From Acinetobacter stercoris (GTDB taxonomy: Bacteria > Pseudomonadota > Gammaproteobacteria > Pseudomonadales > Moraxellaceae), in NCBI RefSeq assembly GCF_900323515.1, contig NZ_OOGT01000001.1:1-57368 (forward strand): a stretch of 57,368 nt of DNA. The letters run 5' to 3'. The notes below the pieces were generated by a model. That model made no database searches and had not been told where the DNA came from. It saw only the letters and a list, made by a program, of their open reading frames with translations. Made by a program: the position numbers and the translations under genes. Every line of letters begins with the position of its first letter. Position 1 is the stretch's first letter. Of the stretch, positions 38,015-47,447 are shown one piece after another.

Positions 38015-38797
38015 TCAGTGTTCACGATTGGCTTTTTCAACCAGACCTGACAGTCCTTGACGACGAGCCAATTCATTTAAAACAACCTGAGGGTCAATAT
38101 CAAAATAACCGAGCATGACGATACTATGGAACCAGACATCAGCAACCTCATAGACTAGATCATTTCGATTATCTTCAGATTTCTCCTTATCAAAATCCTT
38201 CGCAGCAATGACTGTTTCAAAGCTTTCTTCACCAATTTTTTCTAAAATTTTATTGATGCCTTTGTGGTAAAGCTTAGCGACATAGGAGGAGTCAGGATCT
38301 GCCGATTTACGTTCCGCCATCATTTGACCTAGATAAGTCAGGACATCCACTTGTTCTGATTTAGCTGTGGAGGTAGACATGACTTGGGTATGGTGATTTT
38401 GTGATTTTCCACCATAAATCTGGTTTGGATCTTTGAGCTGGGCATCAACGATTTCCCAACCACTTTCAGTCAGCTTACGATAAAAACATGATTCACGACC
38501 TGTATGGCAGGCAATGCCTCCATGTTGTTCAATTTGTAGCACAATTACATCAGCATCACAGTCTAGACGAATTTCATAGACCGTTTGAAAATGCCCAGAC
38601 TCTTCACCTTTGTGCCAAAGCTTTTGGCGAGAACGTGAATAATAAACAGCCTGCTTTTTTTCGGCAGTCAGTGCTAATGCTTCACGATTCATCCAGGCGA
38701 CCATCAAGATACGACCAGTTTGATGATGTTGAGCAATGGCAGGGATTAAACCTTGTTCGTTAAATTTTACTTCATCGAGCCATCGCAGATTATTCAT
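38015..38797 (-). CDS. hisI: Bifunctional phosphoribosyl-AMP cyclohydrolase / phosphoribosyl-ATP pyrophosphatase HisIE
   Basis: HisIE carries out steps 2 and 3 of histidine biosynthesis. In the 260-residue product the N-terminal HisI domain (about 1-115) has [20 protein letters not shown] and [14 protein letters not shown], with the Asp and Cys residues that bind magnesium and zinc. The C-terminal HisE domain (about 150-260) has [15 protein letters not shown] and [18 protein letters not shown], the MazG-like pyrophosphatase motif. The start has GGTGA seven bases upstream. The fused form is common in enterobacteria and less so in Pseudomonas. The gene is not next to other his genes here. Confidence 0.95.
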   Translation of the reverse strand: MNNLRWLDEVKFNEQGLIPAIAQHHQTGRILMVAWMNREALALTAEKKQAVYYSRSRQKLWHKGEESGHFQTVYEIRLDCDADVIVLQIEQHGGIACHTGRESCFYRKLTESGWEIVDAQLKDPNQIYGGKSQNHHTQVMSTSTAKSEQVDVLTYLGQMMAERKSADPDSSYVAKLYHKGINKILEKIGEESFETVIAAKDFDKEKSEDNRNDLVYEVADVWFHSIVMLGYFDIDPQVVLNELARRQGLSGLVEKANREH

Positions 38798-38898
38798 GAG
38801 AATTTCACCAAATTTGATTACATACGGAAAATATCAAATACGCATTGCGTACTTGTTTTATAGTTTACGGTATTCGGTCACTTTTCGGGAAATATTCT

Positions 38899-40210
38899 TT
38901 AGTCAATTTTGGCATCATGGAAAGATAAATATTCACGCTCTTTATGGGGTGATGTTGCTATTTCAGCAAAATTAAGTTGCGTAAACATACCTGTTTTAAG
39001 CCCTGAGATAGTGATAGCCATTTCTTTACGAAAATATGGAATACGATACATCCATGTAAATGTAATATCCCGTAAAGGACCTGCCCAAAAATGATGAGAC
39101 TGGTAAAGTGGTGTTAAAAGTCTGCTCAAAAATTGATAAAAATTGGTAGATGATTGACGAGTTGAATGATAATTTTTCCATAGTTTTACGAAATCAATTT
39201 GTTCATGCTTTCTGGCTTGGGCGGCGGCTTGACCAAGTGCCCAAGCATCAAGGAGTGCCATATTCGCTCCTTGCCCAAGCTGCGGACTCATTGCATGAGC
39301 GGCATCACCAATGACACCTATACGGCCTTGACCAAATTTAGACATAACAACATCACGATATTCAGCAGAAAGCCATTGTTGATTGTATTTATTGTGCTCT
39401 AGAACGCTTTCTAACCAGTCCGCGGCTGGTTTCCAGCGTTTTGCGACATCGTTTAACCAGTCCTTTTTTTGTATTTTCATGAGTCAAAAAGGTTTTTAGA
39501 TCATTGGCTGGTAAGCTCCAGAAAACACTGGAAAGTCGTTGAGTCGGTTCATCTGGAATAGCTCCAGTGGGCATAATCCCCATCATGATTTGAGAGCGAT
39601 CATAGAATTGATGCAAAATCTGTGGATTTAAAGAGAGACACTCTGGAACAATATTCCACACAGCACCCCATGGGTATGCTTTATCAATTTTGACCCATGG
39701 TTTCGGTCTTAGGGTGCTCCGAGCACCATTGGCAATAATTGCAGCATCAAAACGCGTTTCAAACTTCAAGTCCCCATATAAACCTGATATTCTGACTTCC
39801 TGTAATTGTTCCTGAATATTTTCAATTGAATGATTGAAGCGCCAACTCACCAAATCGGAATATTGCTCCAAACCAGTTTGCAATACATGGCATAAGGTTG
39901 AGCGATGAATTCCAAGACCAAAATAATGTTGATGTGCCTGTTTATAATGACTGTTGATCAAAAGTCTACCATCTGCAAGCTGGCCTTCTAACCCTGTAAC
40001 ATAAGCACCTAATTTGAGCGCATGATCCAAGATACCCAAATGCTCAAATACTGCTAAACCAGAGGGTTGTAATAATAGCCCAGCACCTACGGGTTCGAGT
40101 TTGCTGACTTTTTCAAAAATAGTGACTCTGATATTTTGTCGAGCTAATAAAATGGCTGTGGCTAAACCAGCTGTTCCAGCTCCAATTATGGCAAAATGCG
40201 GTGTTTTCAT
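38899..40210 (-). pseudogene. FAD-dependent aromatic-ring monooxygenase, frameshifted
   Basis: Two overlapping frames together make one UbiH/salicylate-hydroxylase-like flavoprotein of about 436 residues. The first (40210 to 39389) has the FAD-binding AIIGAGTAGLATAILLARQ at its N-terminus and ends in unrelated sequence. The second (to 38899) carries the second FAD motif GRIGVIGDAAHAMSPQLGQGANMALLDA. The switch is at an A7 tract (T7 on the plus strand, 39464-39470). Removing one A joins ENTKK to DWLNDVAKRW, a natural continuation. It may be a real inactivating mutation, a slippage-variable tract or a sequencing error. The substrate is unknown. Confidence 0.85.
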
Positions 40211-40416
40211 ATTTATTATTAAAGTCTTTAATAGCTTAATAATGTAGCAGATAATTTCATTGTCGCATTATTCTTATTTTCTATGGATTCGTACAGCTTT
40301 TTAAGTTATTTATCAACTAATTTAATATATTTTTCGAGGACTATTTTGTCCAGAATAATATAAACACCAAGGCATCCATGCCCAATATCAGGAATCACAT
40401 TTTCAATGGGATGATT

Positions 40417-41499
40417 TTACAAATCCTGTATGACTTCACTAAGTCTTTGCTTTTCGACCAGCTCTAAAAACTCATCCCCCATACGCTGGCTTTCAGCAAT
40501 ACATTGATTCCAGATTTGAATACGTTTTTTCTGGTCCAGTCCTTTTTCTACAAAATCATTTCGGTCAGGTAAACGACCTAAAGGCAATGTCTTAAGAAAT
40601 TCTTGTGAAGGAGAAATGAGTAAAGTACGGTCTTGGTTACTGGAGTTCGCTTTACGCCATTTTACTAATTTATCAAACCATCCTGGTGTGATGTGATCGG
40701 TAAAATGAGGATAAAGTACAATGCCTTTACTTTGATATGGCAGGTCTATGTGATAATCAATCAATCCGCCATCCCGATAAACACCATTGGGTGCTCCCTG
40801 AATGTTTGAAATCCCAGACATTGCAAATGGAATAGACGCCGAAGCCATGAGCCAGTCTTCCACGTTATTTTCGAGTAACGGAAAATAATGAGTGTGAAAA
40901 CCATCATCTGCTATTTTAAACTGTTGTCCATTTTCTGGCTGGGCAACAACCCGTTGCATGAATAAGCCACTTTTGGGGCGTGATATTGCATTTGTACCGA
41001 TGATGCCTAGGATTGCTGCTGCAAGTGCCAGTTTCTTATCGCTTTGCATCAGGTTCTGTGATTTTACAGCTAGAACTGTCAGATGATAATCAGGGTGATT
41101 CAATATGTGGTTTTCTTTACCCTGAATAAGCCCCTGTAGCATATTTCTACAAATATCACTGACTTCTTGAGCTGTTATATTTTTTTGAAAATACAGGTTG
41201 GTGTAAAGCTCTGCCAAGCGTTCAGTACCTTGTTTTGCTCCCCAGGCCAAAATACTGGCAAATCTCCAGCTTCCAATTGAAGAGCCAATAACTGTTCTGT
41301 GTATTTTTTCTCTTTCTAGAAAATCTCCAAAAATTGCCTGATCTAGACCTTGAATACCAATACCTTTGGGACCACCAGCTGCACCAGGAATAACATCTAC
41401 CTGAGCAGGACGTAATCCATCGTTCAAAATCAATTTTTTCGCAAGATTTCCAGCTTTGATATTTAGGCTAGAAGGATGTTTTTTAAGAATTTGCGTCAT
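40417..41499 (-). CDS. Patatin-like phospholipase family protein
   Basis: Patatin-like proteins are Ser-Asp dyad lipid acyl hydrolases. The 360-residue product shows the whole signature: a Gly-rich oxyanion loop GAAGGPKGIG near residue 40, nucleophile elbow GSSIG with Ser74, and the catalytic Asp243 in YRDGGLIDYH. There is no signal peptide or clear membrane helix apart from the hydrophobic stretch LALAAAILGIIG near residue 160, so a cytoplasmic or peripheral membrane location is likely. I set the start at ATG 41499; the frame extends two codons to a TTG. It lies downstream of ubiB but a terminator separates them. The substrate is unknown. Confidence 0.85.
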   Translation of the reverse strand: MTQILKKHPSSLNIKAGNLAKKLILNDGLRPAQVDVIPGAAGGPKGIGIQGLDQAIFGDFLEREKIHRTVIGSSIGSWRFASILAWGAKQGTERLAELYTNLYFQKNITAQEVSDICRNMLQGLIQGKENHILNHPDYHLTVLAVKSQNLMQSDKKLALAAAILGIIGTNAISRPKSGLFMQRVVAQPENGQQFKIADDGFHTHYFPLLENNVEDWLMASASIPFAMSGISNIQGAPNGVYRDGGLIDYHIDLPYQSKGIVLYPHFTDHITPGWFDKLVKWRKANSSNQDRTLLISPSQEFLKTLPLGRLPDRNDFVEKGLDQKKRIQIWNQCIAESQRMGDEFLELVEKQRLSEVIQDL

Positions 41500-41597
41500 G
41501 GTCAATCAATTAACAAATGCAGAGATGCTTGTTATTGTATTTGGGAACTGCAAATGGACAATGGCGTGAAATATCGAGATGTGACTGAGAAGTCAAT

Positions 41598-41633
41598 AAA
41601 AATCTGCCGCTTTATCAATTATAACGACAGATT
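41598..41633 (-). terminator. Terminator after ubiB (minus strand)
   Basis: On the minus strand AATCTGTCG (41633-41625) pairs with CGGCAGATT (41609-41601), nine pairs with one G-U, around a 15-base loop. A run of five T follows in the transcript. It lies 31 bases after the ubiB stop and before the patatin gene start, so it should end the ubiE-ubiJ-ubiB transcript. Confidence 0.7.
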
Positions 41634-41664
41634 GATCAAAGTTTACTGAAACTGTTTAATGCAA

Positions 41665-43284
41665 TTATTTCATCACTCGCCAAAGCGACACAAATCCAGC
41701 CAATATAATTAAAATAACCGAAACAAACCAAGGTGCAATAATTGCAATGGATAAAAGAATTGCAATCATACTACCAAAAATCCAGTTACTACGTTGCTGG
41801 GTCTCGATTTGCATACGTAAACTTTGTAATTCTCTGAGTTGCTTATCATGCCAGGCAGATTGATTTTTCAACCCATTCAAACTGTCAATCATTAAACTTG
41901 GTAAATCCTGTGCACCTAATAGCAGATCAGGTACTTGCTGACCGATTTCTTTTAGATTCTTGACTGGATTCATGTTGGATTTAACCCATTCTGTCAAAAT
42001 AGGTTTGGCTAGTTTCCAGATATCTAACTGCGGATATAAATCTGTACCTAACCCTTCGACATGAACCAATGTTTTGAGTAACAACATGAGTTGTGGTGGG
42101 ATTTCCAAATGAAAACGACGGGCAATATCCATGACTTGTAGCAAAATACCTGCAAAGTCAAGTTGATCCATTGGTTTTGATACCATAGGACCTACAGTCC
42201 GACGCATTTCACGAGCTAAAGCATCCTGATCTGTGCCTGGTGGAATCCATCCGGCCTGATGTACGATCTGGATGAGTTGCATAAAGTTGCTATTCATTAC
42301 AGCAAGCAACATACGCGCAACAGTCATTTGATCCTGTTTGGAAAGCTCTCCCATGATTGCACAATCCAGAGCAATAAAGCGCGGATTACTTGGGTTGATA
42401 GTCTCGACAAAGACATTACCCGGATGCATATCAGCATGGAAAAAATTGTCGCGAAAGACTTGAGTAAAGAATATTGTTAATCCACGTTCTGCAAGTAATG
42501 CACGATCCATTCCCAAACGGTCGAAAGTTTCAGTATCAGAAATCGGGACGCCCGTAATGCGCTCAGCGACCATCACATCAGTACTGTCCATATATACTTC
42601 TGGAACATACATCATGCTGGAGCCTGTAAAATAATGGCGCATACGACGGGTATTATCCGCTTCTAGGCTTAAATCCAGTTCATTTAAAATGATTTGACGA
42701 TAGTCTTGAATGATTTCATTTAAATGTAAGGCCCGTGCGGCTTCAATGCGATTTTCTAAGGTATTGCCTAACCATGTCAGGATTTCAAAGTCCTGTAAAA
42801 TCTGACTACGAATATTTGGACGTGTAACTTTTACAATAACTTCACGGCCATCATGTAATGCTGCTGTATGTACTTGAGCAATAGATGCAGCAGCAAGTGG
42901 CTGCTCATCAAAACGGGCGAAAAGTGTGTTTACATCTGCTTTTAATGACTGCTGAATACGTGTTTTCAGAACATCAACATCGTAAGGTTTAACACGATCT
43001 TGTAATAAAACCAACTGAGAAAGAATTTCAGGTGGAATCAAGTCACGTCGGGTAGAAAGTAGTTGACCAAGTTTGATTGCAAGAGGTCCCATATCTTCTA
43101 AAGCTTGTTTGAGCTTTAGAGGATTCTTGCGTTCACGACTAGACCATGCTGCTGGATGCATTCGTATTAAACTCAATGCATGCCGAGCTTTGATCGGTAA
43201 TTCTTCCGCAGGGACTAACGTGTCAAGTCTATAGTGCGCAGCAATACGCCAGAGTTCAAGTAAACGTGTAATATGCGGAATCAT
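41665..43284 (-). CDS. ubiB: Ubiquinone biosynthesis kinase-like protein UbiB
   Basis: UbiB is a membrane-bound atypical protein-kinase-like ATPase (ADCK/COQ8 family) needed for the ring hydroxylation steps of ubiquinone synthesis, probably by extracting lipid intermediates. The 539-residue product has the family-defining KxGQ motif at residues 71-74 (KLGQLLSTRRDLIP), an Ala-rich nucleotide loop (PLAAASIAQVH), the catalytic block FFHADMHPGNVF and metal-binding DCAIMG. Two C-terminal hydrophobic helices (about 495-536) anchor it in the membrane. It is 11 bp after ubiJ. Length matches E. coli UbiB (546). Confidence 0.96.
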   Translation of the reverse strand: MIPHITRLLELWRIAAHYRLDTLVPAEELPIKARHALSLIRMHPAAWSSRERKNPLKLKQALEDMGPLAIKLGQLLSTRRDLIPPEILSQLVLLQDRVKPYDVDVLKTRIQQSLKADVNTLFARFDEQPLAAASIAQVHTAALHDGREVIVKVTRPNIRSQILQDFEILTWLGNTLENRIEAARALHLNEIIQDYRQIILNELDLSLEADNTRRMRHYFTGSSMMYVPEVYMDSTDVMVAERITGVPISDTETFDRLGMDRALLAERGLTIFFTQVFRDNFFHADMHPGNVFVETINPSNPRFIALDCAIMGELSKQDQMTVARMLLAVMNSNFMQLIQIVHQAGWIPPGTDQDALAREMRRTVGPMVSKPMDQLDFAGILLQVMDIARRFHLEIPPQLMLLLKTLVHVEGLGTDLYPQLDIWKLAKPILTEWVKSNMNPVKNLKEIGQQVPDLLLGAQDLPSLMIDSLNGLKNQSAWHDKQLRELQSLRMQIETQQRSNWIFGSMIAILLSIAIIAPWFVSVILIILAGFVSLWRVMK

Positions 43285-43295
43285 AAAATTATTAC

Positions 43296-43961
43296 CTAAT
43301 CTTGAACCGGGTTGAGCTTGGCTTGAAGTGCTTTCACTTTAGCTTCAAGTCGGTCAACTTCTTGGTTGAGTTTTCGTGTTTCTTTATTTAAGTCATCCAT
43401 TTGCCAGCGTGGGGCAAATAAGCCACTATCTTCTTTGAGAAAATCTTCTGCAAAGAAAGCATGGCTTTGAAGAGAGCGTTTTATATGTTTGGGTGCGAGC
43501 TGGATTTTGCCAATTTCATGCGCCAATGCGGGACCAATCCATGGGCTAAGATGTGATGCCAGATCGGGCTCAGCTTGCTGGATAATGTGCTGGATATCCT
43601 GTAACAGGTGATAATCACCTTCGAGGGGGATATTTCCTATATCATCAGCCAACAATAATTTCAGAAGTGCCACGATATTTTTGACATGTAAGGTCGCTGT
43701 GGCATCAGTGATCAAGTTATTTTTATCGAAAGGACGCTGTTCGAAAATGGAGTGCTGATTTTCATTTTGTCCTGTAACGGTTGGTTCGAGCCGAACTTTA
43801 TTTTCATCAAAGAATATATCTACAGAAAGCTGTGGCGAGTCGATCACGACACGCAGCATTTTGCCTTGTAATTGATTAAGCTGAACGCGAGTAATTGCAT
43901 CCAGATCAATAATATGATGAATGATTCGTTCAACTGCACCAAGTGCAAGAATCGACCACAT
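43296..43961 (-). CDS. ubiJ: Ubiquinone biosynthesis accessory factor UbiJ
   Basis: UbiJ has an SCP2-type lipid-binding domain and, with UbiK, assists the soluble ubiquinone-synthesis complex. The 221-residue product has an SCP2-like N-terminal half (LQGKMLRVVIDSPQLSVDIFF, then ATLHVKNIVALLKLLL), a DIGNIPLEGDYHLLQDIQ block, and a C-terminal coiled coil (LNKETRKLNQEVDRLEAKVKALQAKL). It lies 11 bp from both ubiE and ubiB in the order ubiE-ubiJ-ubiB known from E. coli. Similarity is modest, as usual for UbiJ; context makes the call. Confidence 0.92.
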   Translation of the reverse strand: MWSILALGAVERIIHHIIDLDAITRVQLNQLQGKMLRVVIDSPQLSVDIFFDENKVRLEPTVTGQNENQHSIFEQRPFDKNNLITDATATLHVKNIVALLKLLLADDIGNIPLEGDYHLLQDIQHIIQQAEPDLASHLSPWIGPALAHEIGKIQLAPKHIKRSLQSHAFFAEDFLKEDSGLFAPRWQMDDLNKETRKLNQEVDRLEAKVKALQAKLNPVQD

Positions 43962-43972
43962 AGGGAGAAACC

Positions 43973-44917
43973 TTATAGTTTAAAACCACGATGCACGGCA
44001 ACAATCCCACCTGTCAGATTGTGGTAGTCACAGTTTTGGAAACCAGCGTGTTCCATCATCCCTTTTAGTGTACGTTGGTCTGGATGCATGCGAATGGATT
44101 CAGCCAAATATTTATAGCTTTCTGAATCATTCGCCACAATTTTACCCATGATTGGTAAAGCTGTGAAAGAGTATAAGTCGTAAAGTTTTGAAAATGGTTC
44201 AAAAACAGGTTTGGAAAACTCTAAAATAAGTAAGCGACCACCTGGTTTAAGTACACGATACATTGCTTCAAGAGCGGCATCTTTGTCTGTGACATTGCGA
44301 AGACCGAAACTGATTGTGACGAGGTCGAAACTATTGTCTGCAAAAGGTTCTAGTGTTTCTGCATTTGCTAAAACGAAATCAACATTGGTACAACCAGCAT
44401 CAATCAGGCGGTCTCGACCAACGTTTAACATAGACTCATTGATATCAGAAAGGACGACATGACCTTGAGGTCCGACTTCACGACTAAAGACTTTAGCTAA
44501 GTCACCAGTACCACCAGCAATATCCAGAACATGTTGACCACGACGTACACCAGACATGTTGATTGCAAAGCGTTTCCATAAGCGGTGGATACCAAATGAC
44601 ATCAGGTCATTCATAATGTCGTATTTACTCGCTACAGAGTGAAATACTTCTGCCACTTTTTGCGCTTTTTCTTCACTGTTTATCGTTTGATAACCAAAGT
44701 GGGTTGTTGCACCGACATTACCAGTGTTCGCACCTTTAGGTAAATTGTATTTAGGAATGGCACCAGAAACCGAAGAGTCTGTAGCAGCATGTTGTAGTGA
44801 TTGTTGCTGACCTTGAGGAGCACCTTGTGGTAATGGTTCAGATAAGAAAGGACTTGTAGTGTCTGTTTTAGTTGCCAAACCTTTAGGTTGGGAAGGCTTT
44901 TGGTTTTCATTAGACAT
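43973..44917 (-). CDS. ubiE: Ubiquinone/menaquinone biosynthesis C-methyltransferase UbiE
   Basis: UbiE is the S-adenosylmethionine-dependent C-methyltransferase of the ubiquinone ring. The catalytic part starts at about residue 71 ([10 protein letters not shown]) and has SAM motif [33 protein letters not shown] and the signature [14 protein letters not shown]. The first 70 residues form an extra Gln/Ser/Pro/Gly-rich segment absent from the 251-residue E. coli enzyme. The long start is well supported by AGGAG six bases upstream of ATG 44917, and no comparable site precedes an internal ATG. The extension is probably disordered; its role is unknown. Confidence 0.95.
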   Translation of the reverse strand: MSNENQKPSQPKGLATKTDTTSPFLSEPLPQGAPQGQQQSLQHAATDSSVSGAIPKYNLPKGANTGNVGATTHFGYQTINSEEKAQKVAEVFHSVASKYDIMNDLMSFGIHRLWKRFAINMSGVRRGQHVLDIAGGTGDLAKVFSREVGPQGHVVLSDINESMLNVGRDRLIDAGCTNVDFVLANAETLEPFADNSFDLVTISFGLRNVTDKDAALEAMYRVLKPGGRLLILEFSKPVFEPFSKLYDLYSFTALPIMGKIVANDSESYKYLAESIRMHPDQRTLKGMMEHAGFQNCDYHNLTGGIVAVHRGFKL

Positions 44918-45084
44918 GAGTCACTCCTGAACACAAAATAAGAAAAATCTCGCAATTATTGCATGATGACAGATTCTAGTCAGTTTTTCAGCGGTCATCA
45001 TGCATTTAATATGAATAATATACAGAAAATAAAAAAAATTGTCGGACTTCATTTTCTGTGGCTAAATATTATCCAGAATAAAGT

Positions 45085-45792
45085 TCAAACTCTAAAAGGG
45101 TTTTCTTTTCCAGAATGAACATTGTTAACAATACGGCGTTCTTCAACTGTAAATGTTTTTATAAATTGTGCTGCAGATTTTAGAGGTTTCATTGCTACGA
45201 AACCCTCCCCAATAAATTCATACATTAAATCGAAATTATATTTATGAGCTGCACCTTTACACATTTTAAAAGCAGTATACATGATAAAGGAACGCATATA
45301 TTTATCTAGACTTTCGCCCAATTCATCCAGTAAGTCAAGCTGCTTATAGCGAGCATCTGCCTGATCTAGTTTGATAAAGGTCTGACGCATGATTTCGTCA
45401 TTGAGTGGCGTATTGGCTGGATAGTCTTTTAACAGTTGTTGGGCGACTTCTTCATCCAGTTGCATGGCGAGTAAAGCTAACCCTACAGATTTCAGACCTG
45501 TTCTGATCGCATTTTCCGGGATAATTTTTTCGGCTTTATGCGCGTATTTTAGGAGACGTTCAATTTGTATAGCTAGAGGATCAAAATCAGGTCCTCCATA
45601 TAACCTGTTCATAAAATATTGTGCCATCAATTCATGGCGAGGTTGCTGGAAAAAATCCTGATGGGTATGCTGGATACGTTGTTTAAGCCAACTTTGTACC
45701 TCACGTAAACGTTGATTAAGTACAGGGTCTTGATGATAGTTTAGTTGTTTATATTGTTCTAAAAGTTGATCAAGTTGGGCGAGCTTTGACAT
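45085..45792 (-). CDS. Conserved protein of unknown function (FFLEELY-motif-like)
   Basis: No function can be assigned. The 235-residue product is predicted to be soluble, rich in helix and in Gln, Lys and Leu, with no signal peptide or membrane segment. The block ELMAQYFMNRLYGGPDFDP near residue 60 resembles the family of gammaproteobacterial proteins named after an FFLEELY motif (here altered to YFMNRLY), followed by an acidic/basic helical part. I choose ATG 45792; a TTG four codons upstream (45804) keeps the frame open. It lies between ubiE, with which it shares strand, and the divergent pap. The 167-bp gap to ubiE suggests a separate transcript. Confidence 0.65.
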   Translation of the reverse strand: MSKLAQLDQLLEQYKQLNYHQDPVLNQRLREVQSWLKQRIQHTHQDFFQQPRHELMAQYFMNRLYGGPDFDPLAIQIERLLKYAHKAEKIIPENAIRTGLKSVGLALLAMQLDEEVAQQLLKDYPANTPLNDEIMRQTFIKLDQADARYKQLDLLDELGESLDKYMRSFIMYTAFKMCKGAAHKYNFDLMYEFIGEGFVAMKPLKSAAQFIKTFTVEERRIVNNVHSGKENPFRV

Positions 45793-45987
45793 CGGGTAAC
45801 TCAAAATCAGATATACATATGAGGAGCATAGTAATACTTATACTGAAGGGCTATGACGAAAATGTGTTTAAATTGCTAAAAAAACGTCAGTTGAGTATGA
45901 AAATGAGAAAATATAGACATAAATTCAACAGGCTGTTTTTAAAATCCTGTTTATACTGTTGAAAAGTTGATAAAAAAAGAGAAAAAA

Positions 45988-47403
45988 ATGTCTGAAAAGA
46001 ATGACACTTTTAAATTAATTGATCCTGAACAATTAAGTGTGGAACTCATCGAGGCACAATATGCGTTAAAGGACTCTCGAGGAAAAGAAAATGCAAAAAG
46101 TCTGGTCATTTTAGTCAGTGGCATTGAACTCGCTGGTAAAGGTGAGGCCGTAAAACAATTACGGGAATGGGTTGACCCTCGCTATTTACATGTAAAAGCT
46201 GATCCAGCTTATTTATTTACTGCAAACAGAACTTTCTGGCAGCCTTATGCTCGGGATATCCCTGCTGAGGGGGAAATGTTGGTGATGTTCAGTAACTGGT
46301 ATAGTGATTTACTTGCGACAGCATTGAATGAATCTGAACCTATGGACGACACTTCGTTCGATGCTTATATCAAAGATATGCAAGAGTTTGAGCAAGATTT
46401 GAAAAATAATCATGTTGATGTTATCAAGGTCTGGTTTGATTTGTCTTGGAAATCACTGCAAAAGCGCTTGGATAAAATGGATCCTTCTGAGCAATGCTGG
46501 CATAAATTACATGGTCTGGATTGGCGAAATAAAAAGCAATACGATGCTGTGCAAAAGTTACGTAAAAGGTTTACAGATGACTGGTATCTGGTTGACTGTG
46601 AAAGTGAAGAAGCTCGTGATCAACAGTTTGCGCAGTATATTTTAAAGCATTTGAAAGAGTTGCCAGTACATCCAACTCAATCAATATTGGAATGGCAACA
46701 AGCCGAAGTTCCGGAACAGTTGCTCAATCCATCTAATGAAAAGACCGATAAAGATGTTTATAAAGAAGAAATGAAAAAGCTGACTGCAAAAGTTGCAGAA
46801 GCACTCCGTTTTGATGGACGACAAGTTGTACTCGCTTTTGAAGGGATGGATGCAGCAGGAAAAGGTGGTTCTATTAAGCGTATCGTGAAAAAGCTTGACC
46901 CCCGTGAATATGGTATTTTTCCTATTTCCGCACCAGAAAAATTTGAGTTGGCACGCCCCTATTTATGGCGTTTTTGGACTAAATTAAATGAGGAAACCAT
47001 TTCTATTTTTGATCGGAGCTGGTACGGACGGGTTCTGGTTGAACGTATTGAAGGATTTGCATCAGAGGTTGAATGGCAACGGGCTTACGAAGAAATTAAT
47101 CGTTTTGAAAAAAATTTGAATAATAGTAAGACCGTGGTGATCAAGTTCTGGTTAGCGATTAGTAAAGATGAGCAAGAAGCACGTTTTAAATCACGTGAGG
47201 AATTGCCATATAAACAATATAAAATTACACCTGATGATTGGCGTAATCGTGAGCATTGGGATGATTATCTGGATGCTGCTGCTGATATGCTGCAAAGAAC
47301 CAGCACATCTTATGCACCGTGGCATGTGATTTCAACGAATGACAAATACACTGCGCGGCTGGAAGTATTAAGAAGTATTTTAAAACAATTAGAGGCAGAT
47401 TAA
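45988..47403 (+). CDS. pap: Polyphosphate:AMP phosphotransferase (two-domain PPK2, class II)
   Basis: This enzyme transfers phosphate from polyphosphate to AMP, giving ADP; with adenylate kinase it can regenerate ATP from polyphosphate. The archetype is Pap of Acinetobacter johnsonii 210A (about 475 residues). The product has two fused PPK2 domains. The C-terminal one is complete, with Walker A EGMDAAGKGG (Lys292), DRSWYGRVLVER and the lid-type FKSREELPYKQYK. The N-terminal one has a degenerate P-loop SGIELAGKGE (Lys51) and lacks the DRS block, so it is probably structural. ATG 45988 (471 residues) follows GAG-containing purines; TTG 45967 is an alternative. A terminator follows. Confidence 0.93.
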   Translation: MSEKNDTFKLIDPEQLSVELIEAQYALKDSRGKENAKSLVILVSGIELAGKGEAVKQLREWVDPRYLHVKADPAYLFTANRTFWQPYARDIPAEGEMLVMFSNWYSDLLATALNESEPMDDTSFDAYIKDMQEFEQDLKNNHVDVIKVWFDLSWKSLQKRLDKMDPSEQCWHKLHGLDWRNKKQYDAVQKLRKRFTDDWYLVDCESEEARDQQFAQYILKHLKELPVHPTQSILEWQQAEVPEQLLNPSNEKTDKDVYKEEMKKLTAKVAEALRFDGRQVVLAFEGMDAAGKGGSIKRIVKKLDPREYGIFPISAPEKFELARPYLWRFWTKLNEETISIFDRSWYGRVLVERIEGFASEVEWQRAYEEINRFEKNLNNSKTVVIKFWLAISKDEQEARFKSREELPYKQYKITPDDWRNREHWDDYLDAAADMLQRTSTSYAPWHVISTNDKYTARLEVLRSILKQLEAD

Positions 47404-47416
47404 TCTGCCTCTGTAG

Positions 47417-47447
47417 ATTGTCAGTTAAACCTTAACTGACAATTTTT
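47417..47447. terminator. Terminator after pap, overlapping the end of the convergent gene
   Basis: A perfect 12-pair stem, ATTGTCAGTTAA (47417-47428) with TTAACTGACAAT (47432-47443), closes a three-base loop and is followed by T's on the plus strand. The stop codon of the convergent minus-strand gene (47432-47434) lies inside the right arm. It should end pap transcripts; it is weaker for the other strand, where no T run follows. Confidence 0.82.

Noticed and set aside
39464-39470. Programmed -1 ribosomal frameshift on the A7 tract
   Set aside because: Joining the two halves needs a +1 (or -2) shift, whereas slippery A-runs give -1. A deletion/insertion or transcriptional slippage explains it better.
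45931-45960. Pho box upstream of pap (CTGTTTTTAAAATCCTGT-like)
   Set aside because: The TG positions are spaced 14 and 9 bp, not 11, so the phasing needed for PhoB is absent.
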